In this document: piece after piece, positions 1 to 12,218 of the stretch | Numbering within the stretch: position 1 is the stretch's first letter | Layout: each line of letters starts with the position of its first letter | From: Tetragonia tetragonoides | Lineage: Eukaryota; Streptophyta; Magnoliopsida; Caryophyllales; Aizoaceae | Assembly (NCBI GenBank): GCA_038025085.1 | Contig: CM076154.1 | Location: 36,808,501 to 36,872,500 of the forward strand | DNA length: 64,000 bases | Reading direction: 5' to 3' | The notes under the pieces: generated by a model | The model's input: the letters and a program-made list of their open reading frames with translations, nothing else | What the model was told of the DNA's origin: nothing | Databases searched by the model: none | Program-made: the position numbers and the translations under genes

Positions 1-660
1 CGAGATATGAGATTCCCTTCAATTAATATGGTGTAGTATTTGATATAATAATCCACAAATCATATAGAAAACTTTTCATTTCCCCCCTTTTTTTTTGTGG
101 ATCTTGTGAGTTACTACACTATATTAGTTAGAGGGGATATCATCTACGCAACTAGAGTACTCGACCAAGAAACCTTATACTCCTCATAGTCCTCAAGTAG
201 CTTACTAACATTTGAGTCAATGGGCAGAGCTGAATTGAATACCATTTCATAGTTTATATGTGAGACACGATGTTATGTTTTTGAAATGAATAACACTGAA
301 CAGAACATTACTGGACTGAACATCACAGAACAAAACATCACTGAAAAAAAACATCACTGAAATAAACAGAAAATCACTGAACTAACACGAAATTACTTCT
401 GAACTAAATAAAACTAAACTAAAATAACATGATAAGTTCTAAAAAAACACACCTAATGTCTTAGCAACTCGAAGTTGTCTCAACATAACATCAACTCAAC
501 CAAGTCATCATGTAACTTACTCAAATTTGAACATATATAGTGTGACCAACTTTAACAGTTGTAAACTTTCGAATATTTAATCTTACTAATTGAAAAGAGC
601 ATAATTGATGCATGTTTTATTGAGTATATATATACGGAGTATAGGATAAAAAAAAATACT
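1..660. other. AT-rich intergenic DNA, no gene seen
   Basis: No reading frame of note. Positions 290-430 hold irregular short repeats built on ACTGAAC/AACATCACTGAA, which look like the inside of a decayed MITE, but I could not find its ends. Confidence 0.5.
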
Positions 661-674
661 TATAGAATGGAATA

Positions 675-967
675 AGGGTCTGTTCTACCCAATTGAAAAA
701 TTTGTATTTATTACTGAAATTTATTTTTAGTGGACTTTGTTGAACTTCGTTGAACTTTGTTGAATTTTATTTAACTTTATTTAACTTTGTTGAATTTCGT
801 TGAACTTTGTTTATTTTTGTTGAATCTTGTTGATTCAAGTGTTTTTTATAACTAGTTTGTATATTGGTTTGTTTACTTTGTTGAACTTTATTTAACTTTA
901 TTTATTTTTGTTAAAATTTGTTGAAGTTTGCTGAAATAAATAGAAATAAGTTGGGGAGAACAGACCA
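675..967. mobile_element. MITE with internal GAACTTTGTT minisatellite
   Basis: The ends are imperfect inverted repeats, GGTCTGTTCTACCCAA on the left and the complement of TTGGGGAGAACAGACC on the right. The interior (about 720-915) is a degenerate minisatellite of 10-11 bp units on the theme TTTGTTGAAC. The target duplication is unclear, possibly AATA. There is no coding capacity, so it is a non-autonomous DNA element of uncertain superfamily. Confidence 0.6.
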
Positions 968-1236
968 ATAGATGGAAGAGGTTGTAATTAGCTAAAAGGC
1001 AAAAAAATAGAAAGAAAATCATATGAGGCGGCCTCAATGTAGTAATATTAGGAATTTTAAATTGTGGCTAGAAGTTCCTCATATTGCAATGATGTTTAGA
1101 ACATCACCCTATATTTATGTTTAATCAAACTAAATTAAAATAATACAAGGAGTATTAATTATTCCTCATTTTTTTTTTATAAAGTAGTCATATAGAAAGC
1201 TCAATTTTGTACTTCATAACTTATCTTGTCTCGTTG

Positions 1237-1503
1237 ATATTGTGGACTTAGTCCACGGTGGACCAATACTTGGAGCCACTCTCTACTTCACCTGGAGCCA
1301 CCCCCTTTAAAAACTTGAGTCACCCCTACTTCACCTAGAGTCACCCCTCAAATTTATACTTGACACCATCCCTTCTTCACCTGGAGCCACCCCCCAACTT
1401 CACTTGGAGCCACTCCCTTACTTTACCTAGAGCCACCTCCTACTTCACCTGGAGCCACCCCTCAAAATTACTTAGTCCACGGTAGATTAAGTCCACACAA
1501 GAC
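1237..1503 (+). mobile_element. MITE carrying a 22-bp GGAGCCACC minisatellite, copy 1
   Basis: The flanks are inverted: GTGGACTTAGTCCACGGTGG at about 1241 and its decayed complement (GTCCACGGTAGATTAAGTCC) near 1479. Between them lie about ten degenerate units of roughly 22 bp, theme ACTTCACCTGGAGCCACCCC. The same element recurs near 52.9 kb (opposite strand) and 55.4 kb (same strand), which establishes a dispersed family. Confidence 0.7.
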
Positions 1504-1670
1504 ATAATGTTTTGGATGTTATTACGGTGGATTATTCTTCCTTTTCTATTACCGTAATAATTAAATAGTGTCTTTTCTTCTAAAAAAAAAAAAACTAATC
1601 TGGATCCCCCTCAAAAAAAAAAAAAAACAAATCGCAATTCAATTCCCCCTGTTCATCATGAACGGGTGAT

Positions 1671-1863
1671 TTAACCAAGATGGGTTGGTGTAGTGGTTCA
1701 GCACTTTATCCTTTAAACAAGTGGTTGGGGGTTCGAATCCCAACTCTTGTGAATGGAAAATATTCCTTGGCCAGCCCCCTACTATTTAGTGCGCTGGTAG
1801 TTGGGGCGAGAGGATTAGTAATTGTGGTCCACGGTGGATATCCTTGGCAAAGAACAAAAAAAA
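1671..1863 (+). mobile_element. tRNA-derived SINE
   Basis: A tRNA-like head has a box A (TGGTGTAGTGGTTCA, 1686 on) and a box B (GGTTCGAATCC, about 1730-1740), followed by a tRNA-unrelated body and an A-rich tail at 1852-1864. The element is flanked by an imperfect target duplication, ATCATGAACGGGTGAT (1655-1670) and ATCATGAATGGGTGAT (from 1864). The head does not fold as a complete tRNA, so this is a retroposon rather than a tRNA gene. Confidence 0.75.
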
Positions 1864-1879
1864 ATCATGAATGGGTGAT

Positions 1880-2724
1880 AATTAATTATGAACTTTGTGA
1901 TTGTCTGTCTTTAACAACTTTCCTAAATACTCTGTTGTTGATTACTCTACTTGATTACGTGACAGACTTGACATTGTCATCTTCACCACACTATGTTTCC
2001 ACCATACGCCAAAAAGGGATCTACCTTTGAAGGAAAGGATTCCCATTTTCAACCCATTACTTCTCCATTTTTCCCTTTTTTTTTTTTTTTTTTTTGGTCA
2101 AAAAATAAAAAGAAAGAAAGAATTCCATTAGACCACCCACCTCAACCTAAAAGAGAGTCAACGTTAAGAAAAACGATCTTAACCGAACATTCAGGTTCTC
2201 ATAATGTAGTACTGGAATTTTATTGATTAGTTCTTTTATTTTTCTGTGTAGTACAATAGGTAAAAGATTCAAGCTTTTACCCTTTTGTACTACTGCACTT
2301 ATCAGTACACCATCAAAATGCTATAAGTCCCCAATTTATCTTCACATTCATTCATCTCTGAACTGCATTACCCATTTCAATTTCTTTGATATTGAATTGA
2401 AAGATTCAATTTTGCACTTTTGGGTTTCCCCCAAATTCTTATTTAAGAAATACCCATTTGATAATTTTTTTTTTTTTGTTTTTTGGGGGATTTTCCGCGT
2501 ATTGATTGAACATGCCAAGTTGGGCAATTTGAGCCTTTTTGGATTATTCATTCATACCTGGTGGAGCCAATAATTGAGGGGCTTTCCTTTGTCTTTTCGA
2601 TTTGTCAAGTATATCTGATCTAATTTGCGGCTAAAAGCTCAAACTCAAAAGGACCCAAGTTCTCATTTCTCTCTATTTATCTTTCTTGTTAGGGAAATTT
2701 CATCAAATTGTAAAGTTTATTATC
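1880..2724. other. Upstream region of the YSL gene
   Basis: It contains poly(T) at 2077-2094 and no convincing coding region. Roughly 2560-2724 is likely promoter and 5' UTR of the transporter gene, but I cannot place the transcription start. Confidence 0.4.
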
Positions 2725-5700
2725 ATGGGGAGTGATAGGGATAGTAATAAAGAGATGAGAGAGATAGAAGGAGAAGAAAAAGAGGATGATGTTGAGGAGA
2801 TATGCAATGAAGAAACTGAGGAGATAAAGAGAGTTCCTCCATGGACAAAACAAATTACTGTAAGGGGAATAATAGCAAGTATAGTTATTGGTGTGATTTA
2901 CAGTGTGATAGTGATGAAGCTCAATCTCACAACTGGGCTTGTCCCTAATCTCAATGTATCTGCTGCTCTTCTTGCATTTGTTTTCCTAAGAACTTGGACT
3001 AATCTTCTCAAGAAAGCTGGGTTTTCAACCACTCCTTTCACCAGGCAAGAGAACACCATTGTTCAAACTTGTGCTGTTGCTTGCTATAGCATTGCTGTTG
3101 GAGGTATGATCCTTAAATTGCAAACTTTCCCTTTTCAGTTCCCAATTTCATGATTTTTATTTTTGGTAATAGTCTCCCTGCTAGGCGACTAGTTAGGGGT
3201 AAGGCTGAGTACATCTGGACCTCTCAAGACCCTGCCCTCGGCGGGACATTTACTGGATTGTTGTTGTTGTTGTTATTGTTGTGTTAGTTATTTACTCTAG
3301 CAAAAGTCATCATCTTTCTAATTATTTCTCGCCCCATCATAGTCATTATAGATGGAAGTTTGATTTGGTCAATTAATAATTTGGTTTAGTTAGATTTGGT
3401 ATTATTTTTTCCTGTTTTAATGGAAGTACTGTTTTATTGGTGCAATGTGAATTGATTTTTATTAGGTTATGTGTTGATTTAGGTGGGTTTGGTTCATATT
3501 TGTTGGGTTTGAACAAGAAGACATATGAGCAAGCTGGGGTTGATACAGAAGGGAATGTTCCTGGTAGCTACAAGAAGCTTGATATTAGTTGGATGATTGG
3601 ATTTCTTTTCGTTAGCAGTTTTGTTGGGTTGCTGGCTTTGGTTCCACTTAGAAAGGTAAAAAAAATATTTTTAATTTTTTTTTTATTGTTCATCTTCATC
3701 CTTTTTTCCATGAGCTAAGAGCAGAATATTATGATCAAGCGATCAAAAAAAGAATATTATGATCAAGATAAGGAGAATGTTCAATCATAGTCCAGCCTTG
3801 GAACATTCTCTGCTTAGCTAATATGTAGTCAGTGCCAGTCACTCTCACCTTTGGAACATTCTGCTTAGCTTTTATTTTGCACCCTGTATTGTGGTTTTGC
3901 GTTTGCACTCGAAGATATGTGGGGCTGAATTTCCACTTATTTCCTTTTTTTGGTTACTTTTCAACCCTGGAGCTTTCTTTGCCACCCCTTTAGCCCCTAC
4001 TGAAAGAGATGCGAAATACTATTAAATCTTTGTCATGTAACATGTGATGAATTCTTCTTTTTTCTATTAGATCTCCTTCTTCTTTGCATAAAAAAATTCT
4101 TATTTTCATTCTCCTTTTATGCAAATAAGTGAGCATACACCTTGCTCTTTGAAAGAGCCACAACTATCGTGAAGAGAACAGACCAAATGGTGGAGGAAAA
4201 AAGTAGCATACTCATTTCCCTGAGATTGATCTCCTAACCTCCTATTGGAGGTGGTCAACATTTGCTTGCAACTTGGAACAAATTATTATTTTATAAACTG
4301 ATAAGATCATTCGACATATAATTTGCTGAAAACTTTTGAAGTTATCGAACAAATTATGTTGATTGATGACTTCATGGTAATAATAAAGTTATTTGAGTGC
4401 ATACATATCAAATGACGGAAATCAATTGTGGATAAGGGAACAGGGTTAAAGCTCTTGTGGGGGTATTTGAATTGCAACTGGTTACTGGTAATGTTGTGTA
4501 TGTTTGATCTGTAATGTTGCATATACTGTATTTGATCTCCCTAGATCAGATATAGGATCAACATTGGTTCTATTGTTGCTGATTGAGATATATTGAAATG
4601 AGTGGAGACTTGTGAGGAATTGGGTTTCTTTTCTTCAATCCATTTTTGTCTGTGATGCCTATAGACTATAGTGCAGACAGGAAAGTACTTTTCCACCTTT
4701 TGCTTCCTCTCTTTTTTCCAAATTTAACACTTCCCCCATCCAAACAGACTAACTTGAGCCAGATTAAGCTTATACTGAGATACTGTTCATGTAATTTGTA
4801 TTAGAATAGTCTTTGATAATTGATTTATATTTAATCCTTTATTATCTATGTAATTCCAGAAGAAAAAGCAAATTAGATGGGCTCGATTTATATTTCATAC
4901 TGTGATAAGTGATTTCTAACATCATATAAAATTCTTTTGTAGATCATGATAATAGATTACAAGCTAAGTTATCCAAGTGGAACTGCAACCGGAGTTCTTA
5001 TCAATGGTTTCCACACCCCTAAAGGAGACAAGATGGCCAAGTATGCAAAACTGTCTTATTTATCTGATAGTCGTATTCTGATGAAACTGCATCTGAAATA
5101 ACAAACTGTAATTGCTGTACTAAATTGTTGCAGGAAGCAAGTTCATGGCTTCATGAAATATTTTTCTGTCAGTTTCCTCTGGGGTTTCTTCCAGTGGTTC
5201 TATTCTGGTGGAGACCAATGTGGCTTTGTTCAGTTTCCAACATTTGGGTTAAAAGCATGGGCAAACTCGTGAGTAGTTCATCCCGTTTTCACAACTTCTT
5301 TATTAGTTCTATCTCTTCTGATCGATCATAATTGGTAGTCTCTGGGATTGAATTTTGCAGATTTTACTTTGATTTCAGTATGACCTATATTGGAGCTGGC
5401 ATGATATGTTCTCACCTTGTTAATTTATCGCTGCTTCTTGGCGCTGTTCTATCCTGGGGAGTAATGTGGCCACTTATAGGCGACCTAAAAGGGAAGTGGT
5501 TCCCTTCATCACTACCTGAAAGCAGCATGAAGAGTCTGAATGGTTACAAGGTGAATACTAAATTGCACTTCTGATTTTCATTATCAAAATCAGCCTTAAT
5601 TGTCTAACGCACCCTACAATAAAGAGACACGAGCGCCATGAATGTTGAAGAAATTATCTTATTGTTTACATTTGCTGATTTGCTTTTGTGTAGGTCTTTA

Positions 5701-6825
5701 TTTCTATTGCCCTAATCTTAGGTGATGGGCTCTACAATTTTCTCAAGATACTATTCTTCACCATCCGAAGCATTCATAACCGGTTGAAGGATAAAAACCT
5801 TAGCACACGTAAGTGTAAAACTGATTCCACAGATTTATAACATCAATTGTGATTTGTGCTCTAAAGTAAGCAGGCTGATCTTTAGTTCTTCTATGTCAGA
5901 TCCAGAGAACAAAAAGCAGGAACCTAATGATCTACAAAGGAATGAGTTGTTTACGAGAGAGAGAATTCCCATTTGGCTTGCATGTGTTGGTTACGTGTTG
6001 TTTTCCGTGATTTCCATCATCGTGATCCCTCTAATGTTCCCGGAGTTGAAGTGGTACTATGTTGTCGTTGCCTACATACTAGCACCTTCTCTTAGCTTCT
6101 GCAATGCCTATGGCGCTGGTTTAACTGACATGAACATGGCCTACAATTACGGAAAAGTGGCCCTCTTTGTGCTTGCTGCCCTATCTGGGAAAGAATCTGG
6201 TGTGGTTGCAGGGCTTGTGGGGTGTGGTCTGATCAAGTCCATTGTTTCCATCTCTTCAGATCTGATGCACGACTTCAAAACAGGCCACCTCACTCTCACC
6301 TCCCCTCGATCAATGCTCGTCAGCCAGGCAATCGGGACTGCAATCGGGTGCGTGGTGGCCCCACTCACGTTCTTCCTCTTCTACAAGGCCTTCGATGTTG
6401 GTAACCCGAATGGGGAGTACAAAGCTCCATACGCCCTCATCTACAGGAACATGGCCATCCTTGGGGTGCAGGGCTTCTCTGCTCTGCCTCAGCATTGCTT
6501 GCAGCTGTGCTATGCTTTCTTTGGGTTTGCCATCTTAGTCAACTTGGTGAGGGATCTTTCTCCAAAGGGGATAGGGAAGTGGGTCCCACTCCCAATGGCT
6601 ATGGCCGTGCCTTTCCTAGTGGGGGCCTATTTTGCGATCGACATGTGTGTTGGGAGCTTGGTGGTGTTCTTGTGGCACAGGTTCAACAGCAAGGAAGCTA
6701 GATTGATGATTCCTGCAGTTGCTTCGGGTTTGATATGTGGAGATGGGTTGTGGATTCTCCCTTCTTCGATACTTGCCCTGGCTAAGGTTAAACCTCCCAT
6801 CTGTATGACCTTCAATTCTGCTTAA
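2725..6825 (+). CDS. YSL3: YSL metal-nicotianamine transporter (YSL1/2/3 clade)
   Basis: This is an oligopeptide-transporter-family protein expected to move Fe(II), Cu, Zn or Mn as nicotianamine chelates across the plasma membrane, as known for Arabidopsis YSL1-3. Seven exons with GT-AG introns join in frame: 2725-3103, 3483-3655, 4943-5040, 5134-5268, 5361-5550, 5694-5808 and 5900-6825, giving 671 residues, the usual family length. The N-terminus is a short acidic cytosolic tail (residues 1-35), followed by many hydrophobic segments. Diagnostic stretches include [57 protein letters not shown] and [15 protein letters not shown]. The ATG at 2725 is the first in-frame methionine. The last acceptor (TCTTCTATGTCAG, ending at 5899) fits the phase, whereas the nearby AG at 5873 would give a stop. 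No disabling change was seen. Assignment to the YSL1/2/3 clade is firm; which paralogue it is, less so. Confidence 0.96.
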
Positions 6826-7631
6826 GTGTGCCCTTTTTGTGATGGAAACAAAAGAGGCACAAGCATGAATGAGTTGAAAAGGGCAAAGCAGTTCCAAGAG
6901 AAATTTTCTTTGCGACGTAGCTTAGCTTGTACTGCTTTGCCTGCTTACTGGAGTATATGGCTATTCAAGTTTGAGACCAGAGTTTTCAGCCAAGAGAAGT
7001 ACAAGGAATGATGCAACAGCGAAGCCAGTGATATGTTTCGGTGTATCATAAATTCATACAAGTAGCGAGTAGGCGGACTAGGAGATATCGATGCATACAA
7101 AAGATGAGTTGGTATAAAATGTGTAGCCCATCGGCCATCACTAATATGGCTAGATGGTGTATAGTTGATTCATAAAAGATGGATGTTACAGTTTTCTACT
7201 GTATTTTCATCCCTTTGTAATTGTAGGGCTCTCAACTATCTCGGACATGAAAATGCTTGTAAATATGATTAACTATATAACTAATCATCATAGCTATAAC
7301 CCACTTGTACTGTTGTACAATTGTATTTTGGTTGAGGTTACCACTTACCACTACTATTCTCCGAATCTGATCACACTCCTATAGTCTATAACTACAAAAG
7401 TAGTTGCTATTGGCGTACCTTAAGTATACATTCTAGTAAAACCGCTAAAACTACTTCAAACAACTAGGTATTGCCGAACAACATCATAAACACGATCATA
7501 TACGGAAGTAAATTTTTCATATACTAAATGATGATGTAATTAATATGAATATCCAAAACCCTACATTTATAGCGATTGGAAAATAAATATCCACCCCACA
7601 CAACACACACACAAAAAAGAAAAAGGAAAAT
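6826..7631. other. YSL 3' UTR and convergent intergenic spacer
   Basis: AT-rich and non-coding. It separates the convergent YSL and S40-like genes and probably holds the 3' UTRs of both; no diagnostic polyadenylation site can be fixed. Confidence 0.5.
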
Positions 7632-8267
7632 TCATTGGAGAAAGCCAGTTTTTTGGAAAACAGCATTCCTAACAGCGGTTAAATCTCTGCCCTTAAGTGT
7701 CCTGCCAGCACCTTCAATCACCGAAAACGTCGTCGTTTTCTGCGAGCGAGCTACAATCTCATGTGGCGGCACCATCTCACCCTCATCGTAAAACCCCTCA
7801 TCATCATCATCAACAGCGTCCACTTCATCAAACCTGCCCAAATTAAACCGGCCTTTGGGCCAAACGGGTACGTTAACTGGGGCTGATTGGTGATATTTCC
7901 TCGTACCGTAATAGGGCCCACTCACCATGGGCCCAAGACCAGGCCCACCACAACCGTCAGGGGATGAGGAGATCATTGAGATGGGTGATGACGTAGTTTT
8001 GCGTTGGATAGAGGTGGGGCTTTGAGGTGGGTCAGGGGAGAATAAAGCGGCGGATATGCCGACGGAGGATGGGCGGAGAGAGGAGAGAGAAAATTGGTGG
8101 CTACTGGTGGTTGTTGCGGTGGTGGTGGTGGTGGTGGTGGTGGTGGTGGAGGACCAAACGACGTCGCTTTCGTCGAAATCTTCGTCTGGGTAAGTATGAT
8201 GATTATTATTGTTATTGAGGGGGCTGGTGGTAAGGAACCTAGATGATGTATCGTTGTTCCTTACCAT
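7632..8267 (-). CDS. S40-like senescence regulator (DUF584)
   Basis: A single-exon gene of 211 residues. The C-terminal third carries the S40 hallmark: VPPHEIVARSQ (about 165-175), then TTTFSVIEGAGRTLKGRDLT and a closing VRNAVFQKTGFLQ. The N-terminal part is low complexity, with an Asn run, DEDFDESDVVW and a Thr-rich tract from a GGT/CCA repeat, then Ser/Pro-rich sequence. In barley and Arabidopsis S40 proteins are plant-specific, often nuclear, and tied to leaf senescence and stress; that role is inferred here from the family. The ATG at 8265-8267 is the only in-frame start before the conserved region. The gene is convergent with the YSL gene and no intron is needed. Confidence 0.9.
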   Translation of the reverse strand: MVRNNDTSSRFLTTSPLNNNNNHHTYPDEDFDESDVVWSSTTTTTTTTTTATTTSSHQFSLSSLRPSSVGISAALFSPDPPQSPTSIQRKTTSSPISMISSSPDGCGGPGLGPMVSGPYYGTRKYHQSAPVNVPVWPKGRFNLGRFDEVDAVDDDDEGFYDEGEMVPPHEIVARSQKTTTFSVIEGAGRTLKGRDLTAVRNAVFQKTGFLQ

Positions 8268-8559
8268 GGGAGCTCTGCTCTCCGGCCCTCTGTTTCTCTC
8301 TCCTCTGTTTTTGGGGATGTTTGTTTTTGAGGTGGGAATGGAATTGAAAGAGAATCAAGAGATGGAAAAGAGTGGGGGGAAATTGAAGGAATAATTAAGG
8401 GCCACACAAGGTTCTCAAGGTTGTTAAAAGCCAAAAGGTTTGGTGATTCGATGAGTGGTGTGATTTGCTATTGCTTGCTAGAGTAGTCCACTACTTCAGA
8501 GCACAAGTGAAGTGAACAAGAGTTAAAAGAGTCTTAGCAGCTAACGAGTCATGTTTCAA
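8268..8559. other. Likely promoter/5' UTR of the S40-like gene
   Basis: It begins with a pyrimidine-rich run on the minus strand, typical of a plant 5' leader, and ends at the first satellite unit. Nothing else is recognisable. Confidence 0.4.
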
Positions 8560-10920
8560 TGTTTATAGGTGATATTGAAGTTCAGGGATCTGGATAACCG
8601 TTTTAAGATATTAAAGATTTTCTAGGATGATGATAGACATTGCGGAAAAGTTTTTGGCAAATTTTAGGTTTTTCGAAAGGCCTCGAAATGAAGGTGGTTT
8701 CAATGCATCGGACGCTACACCCTTAGGGAATGGTTTTTTATCAAGTCCCTGATAGGATTGTAAGGGCGTTTTTACGGGGCACTAATGTAAGGGCCGAAAC
8801 ACCGAATGTATAGGTGATATCGAAATTCGGGGATCCGGATGACCCTTCCAGAGGCACCGAGAGTACTCTAGGGTCATGATAGACTCTCCGAACAAGTTTG
8901 GGCAAAATGGCATCCGTTCCCTCGAAAGTCAAAAACGAAGGCTCCATAACACGCCTAGGGGACATGGGAGGCCCTTAAGGTCACTTATCCGGTCCCTGAA
9001 AGGTTTGGAAGGGCATTTTACGGGACATTGTTGTAAGAGCTGGAACACCAAAGACATGGGTGATATCGAAGTTCGGAGATCTAGATGTCCCTCCCGCGTC
9101 ACCGAGGGTCCTCTATGGTTATGATAGACCCCCCAGAAAAGTTTGGGCAAAAATGACACCTGGGCCTCGGGAAGCCGAAAACGAAGGCTATAATCCACGT
9201 TTTTTGAGCTTTCGGGAGAATTCGGAACAAAGGTGGATATTTTCCAACCACATCGCACAGTACACCACTCGGGGACATGGGAGGCCCTTAAGCTCACTTA
9301 TTAGGTATTGAGAGGCTTGGAAGAGCATTTTACTGGACACTAGTGTAAGAGTCGGAAATACAAAAGCATGGGTGTTATTGAAGTTCGGGGATCGGGATGT
9401 CCCTCCGGGGAATCAAGGTTCTCTAGGGTCATGATAGACTCTCAGGAGAAAATTAGGCAAAAATGACACCCAGGCCCCGGGAAGCCGAAAACGAAGGTTA
9501 TAATCCACGTTTTTGGGCTTCCGTGAGGCCGCGAAACGAAGGTGGATATTTTCGCACCACATCGCATGAAACACACATAGGGAACCTGAGAGCCCCTCGA
9601 GCTCGCTTATCCGATCCCTGATATGCTTGGGAGGGCGTTTTACAGGACAATGGTGTAAGAGCTTGAACACCAAAGGTATCGGTGATATCGAAGTTCAAGG
9701 ATATGGATAACCCTCACATGGCTGCGAGGGTCCTCTGTGGACATGACATACCTCCCGGAGAAATTTTGGCTAAAATGACACACGTGCTCCGGGAAGTCGA
9801 AAACGAAGGCTATTAATCCACATTTTTTGGGCTTCCGGGAGGCCCCAATACGAAGGTGGATATTTTCGCACCACATCGCACGAAACACCCCTAGGTGACG
9901 TGGGTGGTCCACGGGCTCGCTTATCCGGTCCCTGATAGGCATGGAAGGGCGTTTTACGGGACACTGGTGTAAGAGCCGAAATACCAAAGGCATGGGTGAT
10001 ATAGATGTTCGGGGATTTGAATAACCCTTCCGGGGTAACGAGGGTCATATGGGGTCATGATACAAACCACGGAGAAATTTGGGCAAAAATGACACCCGGG
10101 CCCCGAGAAGCCGAAAACAAAGGCTATAATCTACGTTTTTGGGCTTCCGGGAGGCCGCGAAATGAAGGTGGATATTTTCGGACCAAATCGCATGGAACAC
10201 CCATAGAGGACATGGGAGGCCCTCGGGCTTGTTTATCCGGTCTTTGTTAAGCTTGGAAGGTCGTTTTGCGGGATAGTGGTGTAAGAGCCGAAACACCAAA
10301 AACATGGGTGATATCGAAGTTCGGGGATACAGATAACCCTCCCAGGGCACCGAGGGTCCTCTATGGTCATAATAGACCCCCCTACGAAATTTGGGCAAAA
10401 ATGACACACGGGCCCCGAAAGCCGAAAACGAAGACTATAATCCACTTCTTTTGGGCTTCGGGGAGGCCCCGAAACGAAGGTGGATATTTTTGCACCACGT
10501 CGCACGGAACACCCATAAGGGACATGGGAGGTTCACAAACTCTCTTATCTGGTCCCTGATAGACCTGGAAGGGCGTTTTACGGACACTGGTGTAAGAGCC
10601 GAAATACCAAAGGTATGGGTGATATCAATGTTTGGGGATCTGGATAACGTTCGCGGGGCACCGAGGGTCCTCTATGGTCATGATAGAACCCCCGGATAAG
10701 TTTGGGCAAAAATGACACCTAAGTCTCGGGAAGCCGAAAACGAAGGCTGTAATCCACGTTTTTTAAGTTTTCGGGAGGTCTCGGAATTAAGATGGATATT
10801 TTGGCACCACATCCCACGGGGTACTCTTTGGGGATATGGGAGACCCATGGGTAGGTTATCAGGTCCTTTGTAGGCTTGGAAAGGACTCTTACTGGACATC
10901 GGAGGATAATCCGCGATTTT
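8560..10920 (+). repeat. 312-bp satellite array 1
   Basis: About eight tandem units. The landmark GGTGATATCGAAGTTCGGGG (or a variant) recurs at about 8568, 8812, 9058, 9370, 9680, 9994, 10306 and 10616, so units are about 310-314 bp after two short first units of about 245 bp that carry different internal deletions. Other landmarks in each unit are TTTGGGCAAAAATGACACC, CGAAAACGAAGGCTATAATC and GGTGGATATTTTCG. It is more GC-rich than its surroundings. The many short reading frames here are not conserved as protein between units. The same unit forms array 2 at 48.05-51.54 kb in inverted orientation. Confidence 0.92.
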
Positions 10921-12019
10921 TGGTATCGAGCATGCCTCCCCACCACCACGTGCCATCATACCTACCCGCAAGCACTCTCTACTATTATAGTGAGGTTTCA
11001 TAAATTTTCTCAAATTTTTTTGAAGCGATTTCTAAACTTTTTGATATTTTTTCTATTTTACAGCGTATTTTTTAATTAAATTAAATAATTAAACATTCAA
11101 GTTGGTATAACTGTTCAGAAAAAACAATATAATGCAATATATGGTATTAAGGTTAATGAAGTTGGAGAGTTTATCTTGCAAAGAGATGAGGTGTAGATAC
11201 CAAATGTCTATTAGCAATCGCAAAGAGAAATACGAAAAACCTTACCAAAATGGGGATTGATTGTACACGATGCCGGAAAGATGGCAGACGCCGATGATGA
11301 GATCCAGATACGAACATTGAACATATGGGAATGTAGGAGATAAATTGATGATGTGTGGTTCCATTATCTATTCATGAGAGTGGAATTAGCTCCTTTTTTT
11401 GGCTTATCAATGTAAGAGAGAAATTAGCTAGTACTCAATTGCTTGGATTTGTAACATCCGACAACTTATGAGAATGAAGGGAGGGGGTTGATGGAGTCAT
11501 TAAACTCCATTATGTTTTTGAAATGTCTGATTGTTGTTACTTTCTCTCTTTTTCTATTTTTTTTACCGGGCATGGGTCACATGACACGTCATAAGTAAAT
11601 TGACACGTCATTCGACAATTTAGCGGCTAATATGGCAGGTTCTGATTTAATCATTGCGTTTTAATCTAATTATATAAATAAGGATCGCTGCTCATAATAA
11701 GTGACCCCTACATTACTAAATAGTGACACCATCTTTATATGAATTGGTTTCACACAAAACTTACTATTTATAGTTTTGATTCATGAATGATGCCCAATTG
11801 CCCATACACTAGACCACATTAAAGCTAAACATTGATACCTGAGTAGAGAGATATGGGCATATGGCCACATGGGTTTCAATTTCATTTTCATCTAAAAGAT
11901 GCAATGTTTGCTCTCTTAGGTACAACTACAACTCTAATAGCCCTCCCATCTCATCAATCACGTACCAAACCTCTCACTCGGTTAGGCCAAGATAATTTGA
12001 CAAACTCCAAACACCCCGC
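10921..12019. other. Intergenic DNA without recognisable gene
   Basis: AT-rich, no coding frame, no clear element ends. I see nothing to annotate. Confidence 0.5.
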
Positions 12020-12027
12020 CGAATAAA

Positions 12028-12218
12028 TTGTGATAGATCTAGAAAATTAATAATATTGCTGTTAAAACTACATTATAAATAATATAGGTGTCAAAACTAA
12101 ATTATTAAGATATTTTAATAATAATTTCCAAAAAATCCAAAAAATAGGATATTTTAAAAAAGTTTTCGAAAATTTTGGGTGCCCGAGACCCTAGTGCCTC
12201 GCACTAGGTCCGCCCCAG
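12028..12218. mobile_element. Old hAT-like MITE
   Basis: It is flanked by an 8-bp direct repeat, CGAATAAA (12020-12027) and CGAATAAT (12219-12226). The right end read inward is CTGGGGCGGACCTAG; the left end TTGTGATAGATCTAG matches it at 9 of 15 positions, most differences being transitions. This is the common plant GGCGGA-CCAG end type, also present near 57.3 and 59.4 kb. Confidence 0.5.

Noticed and set aside
1680..1750. tRNA gene
   Set aside because: Boxes A and B are present but no full cloverleaf or acceptor stem forms, and a poly(A) tail with target duplication marks it as a SINE.
5874..5899. Use of the AG at 5873 as the YSL exon 7 acceptor
   Set aside because: It leads straight to a stop codon (CGC TGA) after exon 6; the AG at 5898-5899 keeps the frame and has a better pyrimidine tract.
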